From positions 3,169,676 through 3,233,675 of the forward strand of contig SSBO01000008.1 of the NCBI GenBank assembly GCA_005281725.1: 64,000 nt of DNA, read 5' to 3'. The position numbers and the translations under genes were made by a program. Numbering within the stretch: position 1 is the first letter of the stretch; each line of letters starts with the position of its first letter. The notes beneath the pieces are model-generated. The model had not been told where the DNA came from. It saw only the letters and a program-made list of their open reading frames with translations, and ran no database searches. Of this stretch, positions 48,668 to 62,284 are shown one piece after another. This DNA comes from Wuchereria bancrofti (lineage: Eukaryota; Nematoda; Chromadorea; Rhabditida; Onchocercidae).

Positions 48668-49283
48668 ATGTTGTCCGAATTTTGTTCTGAGTGCGGCACA
48701 GTACTTCCATTACCAGCTACCGCTCCGGTTACCATTACGTGTAGCTACTGCCGAACGCAATGGCATATCAAACGTTAGTATTTCTAGTAATATTTCAACA
48801 TTTTTAATGCTTCCTATGCTAGGGCTATTTGAATTATTGAAATCTTATTGTTACAGAAAATCAAAATTAGATGTGCCAGAAAATACGCTGCTAACTTCTT
48901 TACTCAATATAAACAATTCTTAATTACATTAGTATTTACATTTTCTCCAAAATAACCAGAAATATCTGACTAAGCATCTCACAAATATAGTCCTGCTTAG
49001 CTAAAGGAAGCTTATAGTGTTTACCGGTAATTTTTTCTTTCTCATCGACTTATTTGCAGCCATTCGAAACAAACTGGTGTATAGGTCCGAGAAAATATAC
49101 CAGAATCATGTGCTGAATGCCAACGAAGGTGCACTGGAAAACCCTGTTGTGGATAAAATATGTGATAAATGTGGCCATGGCAAAATGAGTTATGCATGTA
49201 GACAAACACGATCCGCTGATGAAGGACAAACAGTATTTTATATGTGTTTGAAATGCAATTATAATGTGATGGAAAATGCATGA
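48668..49283 (+). CDS. POLR1H: RNA polymerase I subunit RPA12
   Basis: Exons 48668-48773 and 49060-49283 (phase 1) join to 109 residues, slightly shorter than human POLR1H. The N-terminal zinc ribbon has CSEC and CSYC around GTVLPLPATAPVTIT. The C-terminal TFIIS-like zinc ribbon has CDKC and CLKC, with CRQTRSADEGQTVFYMC between them; the acidic Asp-Glu pair of RSADEGQT is the hairpin that enters the polymerase active site to support RNA cleavage. It acts in nucleolar Pol I transcription of rRNA genes. Start chosen as the first ATG after the acceptor; a longer N-terminus as in human is not visible. Tail-to-tail with the MPPE1 homologue, 417 bases apart. Confidence 0.94.
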
Positions 49284-49700
49284 AAATATAAATTTATATA
49301 TAGTAATTCATGTTATGAAAAACAAAGCGACGACAATAATATATAATTAAAACTAAAGGGAGGCTCTTTTTTCAAAAGAAGGTATGACAATTGGTATGAA
49401 GCGAAACAGTTTTAAAACACCGGGTACCCTAATTAATGCGTAAAACTTAGAAAATATTTAATGGAATAATATCTTTTATATTTAACCCCTCTTTTCCCAA
49501 AGCGCAAATTATAAAGTCATTCCCTTTCTTCCCGAACTGCAAAATATTATGTCTTTCCTCCTTTTCCCATAACACAAAAAATACACTAGAGATTGCTATA
49601 ACGGAGCTAAGCCAATAAAAAAGAGTATTATGACTTAAAGCTTTAGCATGTTCGAATTCCAAAATTTTATCAATCTGAAGAAAACTTTGAAAGTGATTAC
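49284..49700. other. Convergent 3' region of RPA12 and MPPE1 genes
   Basis: Short A/T-rich region shared by two 3' ends. An open frame on the minus strand (49447-49710) overlaps the end of the MPPE1 gene out of frame and is not called. Confidence 0.6.
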
Positions 49701-52700
49701 TTAATCGCACTTCTGAGTTACGATTTGATACGACGAATACTGCTGTCGGTACCGTAAATGTGAAATTAAACGATAGAACAAAAAAACTATTATACCCAAA
49801 GCAACCACAATATAACTACCAATAACAGTTTTCTCATTCGGTAGAAAGCATTTGTTGACCTGAATATCATCGGGCATTACGGTGACAAGAAGAAAAGCAG
49901 GTTGTGCAATATTTCGCCATGAAAACGATGATAATGTCCATTCATACATACTGTATGGTGGTGGCCACCTAGAATTTATATAAAAGCAATACTTTCGGAA
50001 TCACTGTTCCCAACAAATGTGCTTATTACTAAGGGAAACGAGTAATATCTTTCTTTAAACATTATGAATTCTTAACATTTTGAAATGACGAAAAGTTTTG
50101 CCCAATCAATCCACAAATCATGCAGATTTCAAAGAACATAAACTAAAAGAAACATAAACTTTTAACGGGTATCAGCTAAAACTTGATATGCAGATATTTT
50201 TCATGTGCAAGGATTTTTTAAGATGGCGTATATGAAAGAGGTTTATTCCGTAAGAGTGTGATTAATTTAAAATTTGAAACTAGAACCCACCAAGTTCGAC
50301 AACTATAATGTGCATGACCGTTAAAAACAGCACGAGGTTTCAACTTTTCCAAAATATACTGGGATGAAGCATTGGAAAGACAATCAATGCCAACATGGAA
50401 GCGATTCGATTTCATTGGTTCCGGGGCTGCATCATAGTCATCCGGGCAGTTCGCATCACTTTTCCTGAACTTCAAAACTTATATAAAAGTTAATTTTTTT
50501 TTTTTGAGTCTTCACAAATACTTATAATTTTCAATTCAGTAACACATAAGAAATTTTCATTTGAAAACAACTATCAATACAAAAAAAGGAAAAAAATTCG
50601 GTCAAATGCACGAAAATTGCGTACCTATCTGGTGATAATGACAGAGAGGAACTAAAAGTTATCCATTTGTGATAAGCTAAAACGAATTTAAGAAAAAGAA
50701 AAAAACTCTGATTTGGTAATTTGGGAAAAAAAAACTTTGAATTTCATTGAAATTTACCTATACAATGGAAAGTGAAGTAGTAGAACAGGTCTTGATTGTG
50801 TATTACATACTGTTACATTTTTGGTGCAATCAAAAGTTCGACTCAGTTCCTCAATTTGACGTTCGGTAGAGGTGCAGAGGAAACAACCATCGCGTTCAAG
50901 TGTCATCGAATTTAGCAATACAAAATGATTCCCACCGATAACAATGTGATCAGCGAATGACCGTGAAAAATGCTCCGACAGAAACTGGAGTCGTGCTGGA
51001 CTAATCCTGTCAGATAAAGCTTTTAGAATTATATTTGGATTAAATTTCTCAAAGATTTTAACATCTCAAATGCTGAAGGATTACAGAAATAGCATTTCTC
51101 AAATCTTCCGGCACTAGAAAATAAAAACAGTGCGTTGTTTTATTTTGTTCCATTTGAATTAGTCATTTCATTACCATTAGCAAACTAACTGAAGTCTTAA
51201 TGGATCAAAAAAAAAAAAAAAAAACAGATAAAACTGAAAAAAATTAGACAATTAGAGAAAAGCATATGTAATTGGCCGAAAAAGCAAATCTATATTTCAG
51301 CTTTGAAGAGTTGTTTAATTTAAAGTCCTCAAAATTTGACAAGCTTAATATTAAAAGAATATAAAGCATTACGAAGCTTACTGATCATGGAATCCAATAT
51401 CATGATTACCCAGAATACACTGTCTCTCAACATCTGTAGGTACATAAAAAAGTTCGTTGAAACGATTTACATAATTCGTAAGCTCCTGCTGACTGCTTAT
51501 GGTACCTTCATCAAATATATCGCCTGAAATTGTCTCTCCCTCAAAATCATCCTAAAAATCTTTGATTCATTAGAAAAAATCAAAAATTTCCTTCGCCTAT
51601 TTTCCTACAAATTCTTTCTCTTATGGAAAAATACGATAGAAAATAATCTGATCGAATCTTTCACAAAACAAAAGTATTCAAAGAAAGGAAAACAATTCGG
51701 GTGACATATTTACTCAAAATCGACCAAACTATTATCTGCTTCATACAATCTTGGGTGATTCGTCTATGTACTTGAAATATACGAATTTCAAACTAAGCTA
51801 AGGATGCTGTCGCCAATTATGGGAGTTAATAAATCTTGTTCTTATTGTCCTTTTGACTGCATATTTAAGGGCTGAATATTTATATACGAATTCAAAATTA
51901 TAATATATATTTGAACAAATCTAAAAAGAAAACGGCATGTGGACGCATTAGTGATACGGCTGACTGAAACGACCGATACATTTGCCATTCTCTGAAAAAT
52001 AGCAAAACCAAGCATAATATGGCTCACCCTTCTTTGCAGCTCAAGTGTAAATATATAAAGTATACACAACTGAATCAGAAGTATTAAAAACTTATTATAT
52101 GGATGAAAATTGTATGGTTTTTTGAAACTGAACAAAATGGAGTAAAACTGAACTTCTAAGAATTCTAATACTTTTAAACATACTTCAACAAATTTATAGC
52201 ATACCCAGTGAACTTCTGAAAGCTATTGTAGTTCAAGATTGCAAACATTTCTATTAAATTATTTCATGTTATTAATTTTTATTTGGATTAAACACTGCTT
52301 ACATTTAATACAACTATTATTTCGACTTGCCCAATCAGATGTCAATTTTTTTCCACTGTATATTTAGTGCATTGCTAATTAGAATTTAGTATTCAAACTT
52401 TCTCTTGTCTTTTAAGCTATCCAGACATTTCTATTTTTACACACTGATGCAGCCAACTTTCTGAATGCAACTCTATTTTTACATAAACAATTTCACGTCC
52501 AAAAAAATTAATTTTAACACCTGGTTCTTGCGATAAGGAATGGAAGATAATGGGACAGAAATTAGCGTTTTTACTTCCACGAAATTCTTCTTTAACTCTG
52601 ATCTTTACACAGAGAATAAAAAAAAGAACAGGAAAGCGAACCGCCTCAACTTGTCGAACCAATGTCCTCGACGGGGTCCGAGGAGATGAATATCGGTCAA

Positions 52701-52880
52701 AATCATTACTCTCGTCTCTTCTTTCTGTTGCTGCTCTCGCGATGGCAATACAGGCCATGAACATGTCACATAGATTGTTACGTAATATATCAAATACTCA
52801 TTGTAAAGGACAATAACAAAAATAGCCAATAGGACATACCATAACACCCCAACTCGTTCCCACATCGCCACCCTTTGCAT
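49701..52880 (-). CDS. MPPE1: MPPE1/PGAP5-like metallophosphoesterase
   Basis: Exons 52880-52642, 51991-51921, 51523-51382, 51006-50758, 50464-50291 and 49968-49701 join to 380 residues. A membrane segment near 12-34 is followed by the metallophosphoesterase motifs: DIH (63-65), GDIFDEG (104-110), GNHD (142-145), HFPLYR (229-234) and GHAH (283-286). A second membrane segment is near 340-360. Human MPPE1/PGAP5 removes an ethanolamine phosphate from the GPI-anchor glycan so that GPI-anchored proteins leave the ER; the same role is inferred. Odd: this model needs the exon 2 donor to be ATTTGT instead of GT (intron starting at 51920). A GT-AG alternative (exon 2 ending 51934, exon 3 starting 51551) stays in frame but replaces the strand before GD. 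In-frame TAA upstream excludes a longer exon 1; a second ATG is at 52865. Confidence 0.88.
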
Positions 52881-55800
52881 TTCTTCTGGTGATTCCACGC
52901 GGACAAACTTTTATGCAGTCTGCCATTAAATGTTATCAGCAATCGTGAAATGGGATGTTTCATAAGGAAGTTTATTTTAATGGAAATGGAACTGTGGAAT
53001 TGTCACCTTAGGATGTGCGGTAAATTTGTGAGCAATTAATGTATTCCATTTTTCATTCTATCGATTACTATAACAATAACAGTATTTTGTCCCATTTTAT
53101 ATATTTATTTGGTAAATAAATCCAATAATGGAATAATAAGGCATTGATGATTAACAGTACAATTTGTTATTAAAATGTTAGCATAAAATGATTGAAAAAA
53201 TTACATTTACATATATTTGTGTCATAATTTTAGTTATCGCATTGATGCTATACAAAAAAACATTCATCGTAAGAGGATTAAATGTTATTATTTTTTTTTT
53301 TTCATTTTTGATCTCAATGAATTCCCAATTTCCATTCTAAAAAATGTTAACATAAAATGAGTGTACGACAAAATTATTCAGTTGATATTATTTAGCTATT
53401 AGCATAGAGTAAAAGGGCAAATAAAAAAAGAAAAAGGAAATGATTTCATGATTTCTCTGTTATTTATTTTTCATTTATTGTATGAGTCTCATTTTTTTTT
53501 TTCAGTAGCAAACAAAAAACTTTTTACTATTAAATGTAAGAAATGTAGGTAATTAAATGTAAGAAATTGAGAAATGTCTCTTTTTATTCTTAGCTTTTTC
53601 TAGACAATTATTTAAAACAATGGAGAGAATTCTTTTTCTAACTACTTTGTAACATCACCTAGATTTTTTATCATTTTCTCATTTAGCTTACTTACTTTCT
53701 ATTTTTTTCTCTCTTCTGTCAAATCTTTATTGTTATTTAATAAATTTTAAATGTAAATAAAGAAGTTAATTAATGTGTAAATAACATTATACACCGTAGC
53801 ACAATTTTACAAAATACGGTGCACTCACCTGTAATTCACCGTTGACATCGCACAGTGACACAACGGGAATTACTCTTTGTCATCTGATTTGAATAGATTC
53901 GGAAACAGAAATGCGTTTCTCTTAGTTAGCTTCAGATTTCATACGTATCATCAATGATAGCCCAATGTTCAGAGTACGGACGAGGGATGTAGTAAATTCA
54001 TCATTAGCTATTGATATCTTATCATATCACTTATTTAAGATTGAAATCTAATTATAGGGAATATAACAGTAAGTGAGATCTTTTATCCATGCTTGTCGAT
54101 CTTCCAATCTTTTCTCTGTTATAAATCAATTTGCATCAAAATATTTATGCCTAAATGGAATAGCAGAAGAAAATAAATAATTCATATTCATTTACTAATA
54201 TTGATTTATTAATGATATACTAGTATAATTGAATGGAATTCATCTATGAGTAGATGCTTTGATCAATCGTAATAAATATTTAGAGAATTCAATTGGATTT
54301 GGTTGGGAATTTGATGCATATTTTATTAAATTAATGAATGGTATATTAATTGATAGTGCAAATATCAACGTACATTTGATATGGATCCTTCTCTTTTGAT
54401 ATATTTGATAAAAAGATATAGCTGTTCTTTCGATATTTAAAAACTTTACCGCAACATTTTGACCTGTTTTTGAGAAGTTTTAATCAAAAATTAGGAATAA
54501 AGGGAGAAAATAGAAAGTAGGCATATAATAATCATATAAGTACTCGTATATTTCTTATTGCAGAAATCTAAATTACAAATAATTTTGAAAAAGAGATAGT
54601 GGAAGTGTCTCCGATGCAAGTGTAAGGAAAATTGTTATATCTGATCGATATATGATTGGTATTTCACATGAACAATATAGAGAAAAAAGTGGAAAAAAAA
54701 AACACTACTGGTAATCAAATTGGCTTGCTGGATCTAATTAAATAGTTATCACTAATTAGGTTAGGCTGACTATAGTTGATGATTTAAGATCATTTTGAAA
54801 TCTCTATATATGCTTAAATATTAAAATTTGTTTATTGAAGGTGAGAATTCATTTTTTTTTTCTCCATATTTCTTTGTGTTTGATATATTTTGTGACAATT
54901 CTTAAATAGTATAATTAAGTATTGAAATTGTTAATGTTTGCTTAGAAAAATTTACATTAAATATTAACATTTGCTTAATAAAAGCACTTGAAAAATATAT
55001 TACTGAAGTTTTTACTTTTTTTAAACTGATTGTTGTTAGTTATATTATGCTCTTTTACATTATATTCTATACAATAATTCATACTCTATATTTCAAAATA
55101 AAGCAAAATGTTATTTTTTATTTCTTTAATTTTCTTCACATTGTATGTGAATGTTTCAATCTATTTATTATATCACTTTTAAATTAAATAAATTATAAAA
55201 TTGAAATTAAAAACTTTAAATTAAAACAATTTTTAATCAAACAATTGGGAATTCAAACAATTAGTTTTACTTTGAGTAGATTTTAAAACATTTTTTTGCA
55301 ATTGTTTTTTCAATGCAAAATAAGTATGTCACGAAATTTTTTTTCTATTTCGAAAATTTAATAAGAAAAATGAATATTTTCGAAATCAATATGAAATCAT
55401 TCTATAAATTTCTAAAGAAGAAGAAAATGATAATTGCCCTACTTGATTGAATTCGTATAGATGAAACTTTTCAAAATATAGCATCCATTTGCGTGATCAC
55501 ATGTAATTACTGGTAAAATTATCAACTGATATTGTGATAAGCTGAAATTTTGAGAATATTATCAAATGTTTGTAAAAAGAAATCATCTAAATTTTGAATC
55601 TCCTCATATCATAGAGTTAAAAAGTTTTTAATAGTATCAATGTTCTAAAATGGATCTAATTAAGAAGAGAAAAGGAAAAGAAAATATGAAGTCGAGTAAA
55701 TAGCATAAAAATCTATTTGAAAAAAAAAAAACATAACATTTAATATTAAATAATAAAAAAAGTGTAAATCAATTCTGCAAGAAAAGAAAAAAGATGCAAA

Positions 55801-57434
55801 AATGGACAAAAAAGTTTGAAACTGATATGATAGAGAGGTAAAAACAGATTTACTCAGATAATGATTTCGTTCAATGGAATCATTTATTTATAAAATGTAC
55901 TTCGATTACGATGAAATATTTGGGCTTATAGAACAGTGCATTTGTTGTTAAATTTGAGGTACAACATATATTTTTATTTTCATATTAAAAAACTCATAAT
56001 GCATAATAAAATTATTTTAAAAAAATGAAATTAGTATTGAAATACCTATTATCTACCATAAAGATTGAATAATTACCATCTGAAAAGATACATTCTAAGC
56101 TAATTATCATGCTCTTTTAGTCACTTTTATATCCTGAATCTTCAATCATAACTCCTTGAACTTACTATTCAAATGATCATTTTGAAACTAAGTTATTGAA
56201 TTTTTTTTACGTTGCCTTAATATTTATCCATCAAACTGATATTTGTTATAAAAAAGTTTTCCTGTCTATTAAAAATAATCTGAATCTAAAAATTGTTATT
56301 TCAAGTCATCTTGAAAGTTATTCGAATTCGATAGTTGTGAATTTTTAAATTAAACTTTAGAAAATAATTACATTCAATACTAATTTAACCAAAAATAGGG
56401 ACCAAGCATGATGATCAAAAAATTATTAACAACTATTACTTGCTAGGTCATTTTTTTCTCAAAATGTAATCACGTATCATTATGTACGCTGTTATGGTGT
56501 TAAATAATTTCAATAATTGAGTTCATACTTAGAAAAAATGGACCAAAATAATCATAAAAGAAAATGAAATTGAATTATTGTTATTTATTGTTATTATATT
56601 ATTATTATTACCTAATTTAGGAATGTCATTGCATCCTAAATTGTTGTCAAATTATTAGAATAATTCGTATAATCATTTGAAATAATTTTTTTAGATAAGT
56701 AAAGAAAGCAAAAATTTTGCATAAATTTTTTTTTTTTGAAAAATAATTGGAAAAGTTGTTTTTGCTTCCAGAAATTATTTTTGAAATTTTTGTCAAGTAT
56801 TCCAAGTAACGTTTTTTTTTTTTTGCACCACATTTCACACCAAAAATTTTACGATAAATCTTAAGTTCAAAATTTCCAAAAAAATAAAAATTTTTGTGAA
56901 CTATTTGTCAAAATTTTTTTTTTCTGTAAACAATCCTAGAAATCTTAAAAAATAAATCTGATAACATTCAAAAAGAATTTTCTTTTTCTTTTCGTTTCAG
57001 ATTATGTTGACAGCAATATTCCAGAGATAATTGTTTCAGATTTGGTTGCATTCTTCTAGTAGCACAAATGAAGCTTTAATAGAAGATAAAAGAAAACGTT
57101 TAACTAAAATCAAAACTTTAGTGAAATGAAATTATATTTTTACTTTTCAAGATGATAGGATTTTAAGCAAAACAAGTATTAATATCTATTCATTGTAATT
57201 TCCTTTATGGTTTTTTTTTTTTGCATTTTTTTCTCAACTCATTTTTTTCTTTAAGCTAATCTTTTTAATTTTTTTTTTTTAAATTATCATATAAATGGTA
57301 TGATAGCTTTTCAAACATTTCACTTTACTTTCAATTAGCTATGCTAATTTTCGAAATCTCTCTATAAAAAGAAAATTTTTAATTAACAATTCGTCATTTT
57401 GATCAATTTTCAGATCTTTCATACGGTCACATTG
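52881..57434. other. Divergent intergenic region, very A/T-rich
   Basis: No gene was found in 4.5 kb between the MPPE1 homologue (-) and the coiled-coil gene (+). Open frames near 56636-56838 are A/T-rich shadows of poly-T runs. The acceptor TTTCAG at about 57000 is followed at once by a short frame and a stop; the acceptor TTTTCAG ending at 57413 probably starts the leader of the next gene. Confidence 0.55.
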
Positions 57435-60400
57435 ATGCATTGTACGAATATTGCTGAGATGTGTAAGTGAAATTATTAGAAGCGTTTTTCATCATTTTCA
57501 TCCTCATTAAAAAAAAAAAAAAACTTTCACATTTGCGCAATACTTTATTTTTTAATCTAAATTTATTCTTGAATTATTAATAATTTGAAGTTTAGCGAAA
57601 ACGACAAAAAACAGCGACATCCAAGCATGCATATCAGCGAAACGTCTCGCTGGAACGATACGAGCACTTAAGAAAGAAATTATCAATGAGTTGAATATTT
57701 GGCAAAATACTAATGCTGAAAATTGTCAGTTGAAAATTGATATTCATCATTTTCAGGAAAGGTAATTAGTAATTGTCAAATTTGAAAACAAAAAGAGAAA
57801 TTAAAAAAAAAAAAGGCTTCCTAAGTTTTAGTTTTTTTGAACTTTTCTAAAAAAAATTTTTAATTTAGCAAATTTGAATGGCATTTGTGCATATTGTGCA
57901 TATTTTCTTCAATTTAACATCTTATAATTTGATATAATAATTATTTTTGCTTTTTTTTCTACCGTTTAAAGTTTTGTCTTTAACACTGGTATTATCAGGA
58001 ATAATGGTTAGACCAATTAGAATTCATCAAAATACTTCCTTAATCAATCATGAATGATCAATGTATTTAGCATGAAATAATTCTGATTTGATCCGTCTGA
58101 TCAATTTGCTGCTTCTGCTACGATTTAAAATATGTTCACTACGAAATTGAATTACGATTTTAATACATTGTCTTATATAGTGTCATCTTATCAATAAATG
58201 CAGAAAATAATTTATAAAATAAATATGGATTTTTTAGACTTAAGGAATTAAACATTTTATGTATTAATTGTGAAACTTCCAATGCTGAAATAGGACGTCG
58301 AAAAAAACGGTACTCGGAACAGTTAATAAAAATTTCGAAATTAATTTCTGAGCAGGTCTTTCTTTTCAGTTATTTTTTATTTGCAATGTATCATTTTTTC
58401 TCTTACTAAAAGGATTGCTTTAAATGATTGTAAAATTAACTATGTCATTGAATTGACAATGGACTTTGAAATGTAAAACTTGGTAATTATTTATAAAGAA
58501 TTTCGATGCTGCCAATTGGGCAATAATTTTGGATGAAATGACATTTGCAAATCGAGAATTATTCGAGATATTGCTGTCAACAGCTACTGTGGAACGACGA
58601 ATACTTCAGGTGAACTTATCATATTGGATTAGCTGATGTATTTAATTAAGACATTCAATTCGGTTAATCGATTGATATCTGTCCTATAAGTATGAATAAA
58701 AAAAAATTGATTTAATTTCAGTTGGAAACAGCTGAGGAAGAGAAGTACAGGAATACGGCAGAAATACTTAGTTTAAAACGAATCGAATTGCGCCAAGAAT
58801 TATATTCTCAAATGAATAGTTATGAAGCGTTCAGAGAACAAATCAATCAAACTGAAAGTAACTTAACAAATCTTCAGAAAGCTATTGATGTATACGATGC
58901 TGAATATTGGCAATTAAATGATGCAGGACATAAGTAAGTATGAATATTTGGAAGTGTTAGAATACAAATCAAATTTTATAATTTTGACTCAAATTAGGAA
59001 CAGTGTAATTTTTTGATTGATTATCTTTCATTAATTATCAAAAAAAATATATGTGTGAATGATTTCGTTTTCAGTCTACAATCTCAAATTTTTCAACTGC
59101 AAGAACTTCTGCGTCATTCTCGACGTAATCATCGCTTCAATTCATCTAGCGAATCATCCTCTCCACTTACTGATACTGCTGATAAGAATGAAAATGCAGA
59201 ATATAAAAGCGAGAAGTGTTTAACAACGAAACGAAAACACAATGCAACGATTCCGCACTCAAAGGTTGTGAAAAATTTGATTAGTAATATGTGAATAAAT
59301 GAAAAAGTACATTTGAAGATTAAACTTGAAATTCAAAGTGGAATTTTACGGTAGAGTTGTTTGTTACGAATTCCATTTTTCATGAATCAAATTCAAATCC
59401 TTTTCTTATATCTGTTTTACTTGGTGAACAAAGCAAGGCATAAGGTCTTTCGGAACAAGTAACTAAATATAAAATTTTTCACTAAGTATAAAAATTTTAC
59501 AATCAGTTTCAGAAGGCGATTTATGATATCACAAATGCTAAGGGTAAATGTCAAGTACTACCGAAAATAATGCCAGATACAAAGGCTATTGTTAGTGGTG
59601 ATAGGATCAAGTCTAAAAAAAATGCAACTAAAGTTGCTATACAATCAAAAATGGATAGTAAATCTGAGAGTGAAATTTCATCACTTCGTGGGAAATCATT
59701 TCAGGTGGAATCAACGGTAAGTTCATATAGGACAAGCTTTTGTAATATTTCTTTCAGAAAATTATGTTTCAAAAATTTTTAAAATCTGACAACGATTTTG
59801 TCAACTGATTAAAAAAATTTGCATCACATGATAATACCTGTGATATGCAATAATCGTAATTTTGAGTCGAAAAAATTGAAATTACAGAGAAAAAAAGGGA
59901 CAGTAGCAAATGAAACATCAGATTCAAGTTCCAGTATCCGATCCGACTTTATGTGGAACAAGAAGCAAACTGATTCAAAGCTAAATCAACCAATATCACC
60001 AAGTTCATCAGTACCCTCCAATGCATCTTATTTCCTCGTTCAACATTATAAATCACCATTCAAATCTAAATTAATAGTAATTCTACTAAAGTTCTATGAA
60101 ATATTGGCATTATATGCATTCGATTTCGAAGAAGTATTCTATACATTAAAATTTGAATTTTTAAAAATTTTCCACTTTTCTGGAAATTAATAATTCTAAA
60201 GTGAATAACAATAAAAATCATTTATTAATTCAGTTATTTTAAGTAGCTCAGAAATTTGTTAAAATTTTTATAATTAAAAGAAATCACAATATCAAAAGCA
60301 GATTCAACAGAAAGATTCAAACTGGTCGTCATCGATGGAATCTTTCAAGACGACACCATCGCAAACGATGACAACTGAAATTGTTAGATTTAAGAGATTA

Positions 60401-62284
60401 TTTCATGTAAACGTATGATGTGTTTTGTTTGTTTAAAATTTGAGAAATTTTCGTTATTAGAATTACAACTGAAAATAACAAAAACGACCGTTGCTGAGGA
60501 AAATTTCAATTGTAAAACTTTTTAATTTGATCACTTTTCAATTTTTTATTCAAAGAAATCAATAAATCTGATTTTAAAATAATTAGCACCATTTATATTA
60601 CAATAAGAAATACTAGCAATTAAAAGATCATGTTAGTGTTCAAAATATCCAGGAAACCAAAAAAGAAAACAGATGTTCTGGACCGATCAAACTAACCGGA
60701 ACCACTGTCCAGCCATCGAAACGCATAAAACGTCAGAAATCACTGATAGATCTGAAAAAAAGCCAAAAAACCAGTGAAGAAATGAAAAAAGGAACAATGG
60801 ATGAAGTTGATGATAATCAAGAAAGTATTACTGATTTGCAAAGTAGTGAAGAAAATAAAATTATCGATTCAAGTAAATCTAGCAGCTCTCTGATTTCCGA
60901 TGACGAAACAACCGATTTAACATCTGAATCCATTTCGCTCTCGGATGCATCATCATCAAAAACTAATGTCATATCACCAATTAGCAGTATTGTTAAAGAT
61001 CAGGAAAAGAAGGTATTTTAATGAATATTATGAGTAAAACATAAATAAAATCTTGTATTAGACTATTGGATCAGTTGTCATAATTTTTATTTTAATAGGA
61101 CACTATTGTGCTAGGCTGTTCAGCTTAACATTCATATCAGTAACTTGTCATATACTTGTCAACTACAATCTTCTTACAGTATTAGTACAAATTGTTTCTC
61201 TAAAATGGTTTAAATATAATTCAGCAAATAATGACCTGAAAAGTTTACTGTAATTTCTAACCTGAATTATCTGATTTTATGCTTTAAATATCGTAGTTAT
61301 AAAAAGCAATGTTATAATTATATGCATGCATTTTTATTCTGAGAGTTTTTTTAATTTTTTATTTTTTGCAAATCTTTCAAATTATTAGTGATAACTTTGA
61401 AATGAGTACGAAACTATTTGAACTAATTGCGCTAATACATAATAATGTAATAATGTAATTTAGTAGCAAAATTTTCAACAAATTTCAATCTAACAACTCT
61501 TTAGGGTAGTCTTAGGTATGCTAGCAAACTTAATCACTCAAATGTTGTATCAAATTAGTGACCTTTGTCTTCGGTAGCAATCATGAAAGTTTTCCAAATT
61601 CATCAAGTTAGTATGATTTTAATAGCATGTTAATTATTTAATTCCAAGCTTAATTTTTTGTGAAATATTTCAACACTTAAAAAAATCAATTATCTTTCTT
61701 TTGCAATTTTTAGCAGTCCAATTGGCGTGAAAATTCAAAAGTTATCGAAAGTGCACAATGTAAGGTACATGATTTACAACCAGTTAAGCAGTTGTCTTCA
61801 GCAGCAACCATAAAATCTTCCCAAGTTTTCTTCCCATGCTTAAATAAATTCGTCTTATATTTCGAAGTTTTATTGATAATATTTAAACCATAATTTTTAA
61901 ATGATAGTTAAAAGGCATATGATTTACAAAACTTTCGGTCAATCAGCGATGTCATTTGTTATTTTAAAAGTTATGAATAATTAATTTGTCTTCATACGGA
62001 AACGCAATATTATTTATTTTGCAATTATATAAAAATAACTTTTGTAAATAATTTTGTGAGAATTTAATTTAATTCGTTTAATATTAACGAGAATTTACAG
62101 TTATCATCGTTATATGATAGGTCATCTGGACAGGAAATAAAAATTCGGCAGCCAACTCATATTTCAGAATCAGAAAACAGTTCTGAAATATCAACAAACG
62201 GTAAGATGATTGATTATGTTCTTTCTCATTCCTTTTTATGCGTTTTATAAATCGCTCTATGATGGATACACAGATGGGAGATGA
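57435..62284 (+). CDS. Unrecognised coiled-coil protein with Ser/Lys-rich tail
   Basis: Thirteen exons: 57435-57462, 57596-57761, 58238-58355, 58499-58609, 58722-58933, 59075-59264, 59513-59716, 59888-60076, 60299-60382, 60653-61012, 61714-61764, 62101-62200 and 62274-62284. All junctions are GT-AG and phases agree, giving 607 residues. About residues 22-230 are charged, Leu/Ile-spaced coiled coil (for example KRLAGTIRALKKEIINEL and QINQTESNLTNLQKAIDVYD), which also contains a C-x2-C (LCINC). The remainder is low-complexity, rich in Ser, Lys and Asp (RRNHRFNSSSESSSP, SKSSSSLISDDETTDLT) with basic clusters (KRIKRQK) that could be nuclear signals. A coiled coil plus disordered basic tail is common in chromosome and centrosome proteins, but I recognise no family. 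Exons 1-8 are the firmest; exon 9 and the last exon are the weakest, as reading on from exon 12 also ends soon. Confidence 0.7.

Noticed and set aside
52550..52816. Plus-strand frame over MPPE1 exon 1
   Set aside because: Overlaps conserved coding sequence on the other strand; no family resemblance.
52605..52898. MPPE1 start at 52898
   Set aside because: That codon is GTG. The first ATG in frame is at 52880, and an in-frame TAA lies upstream.
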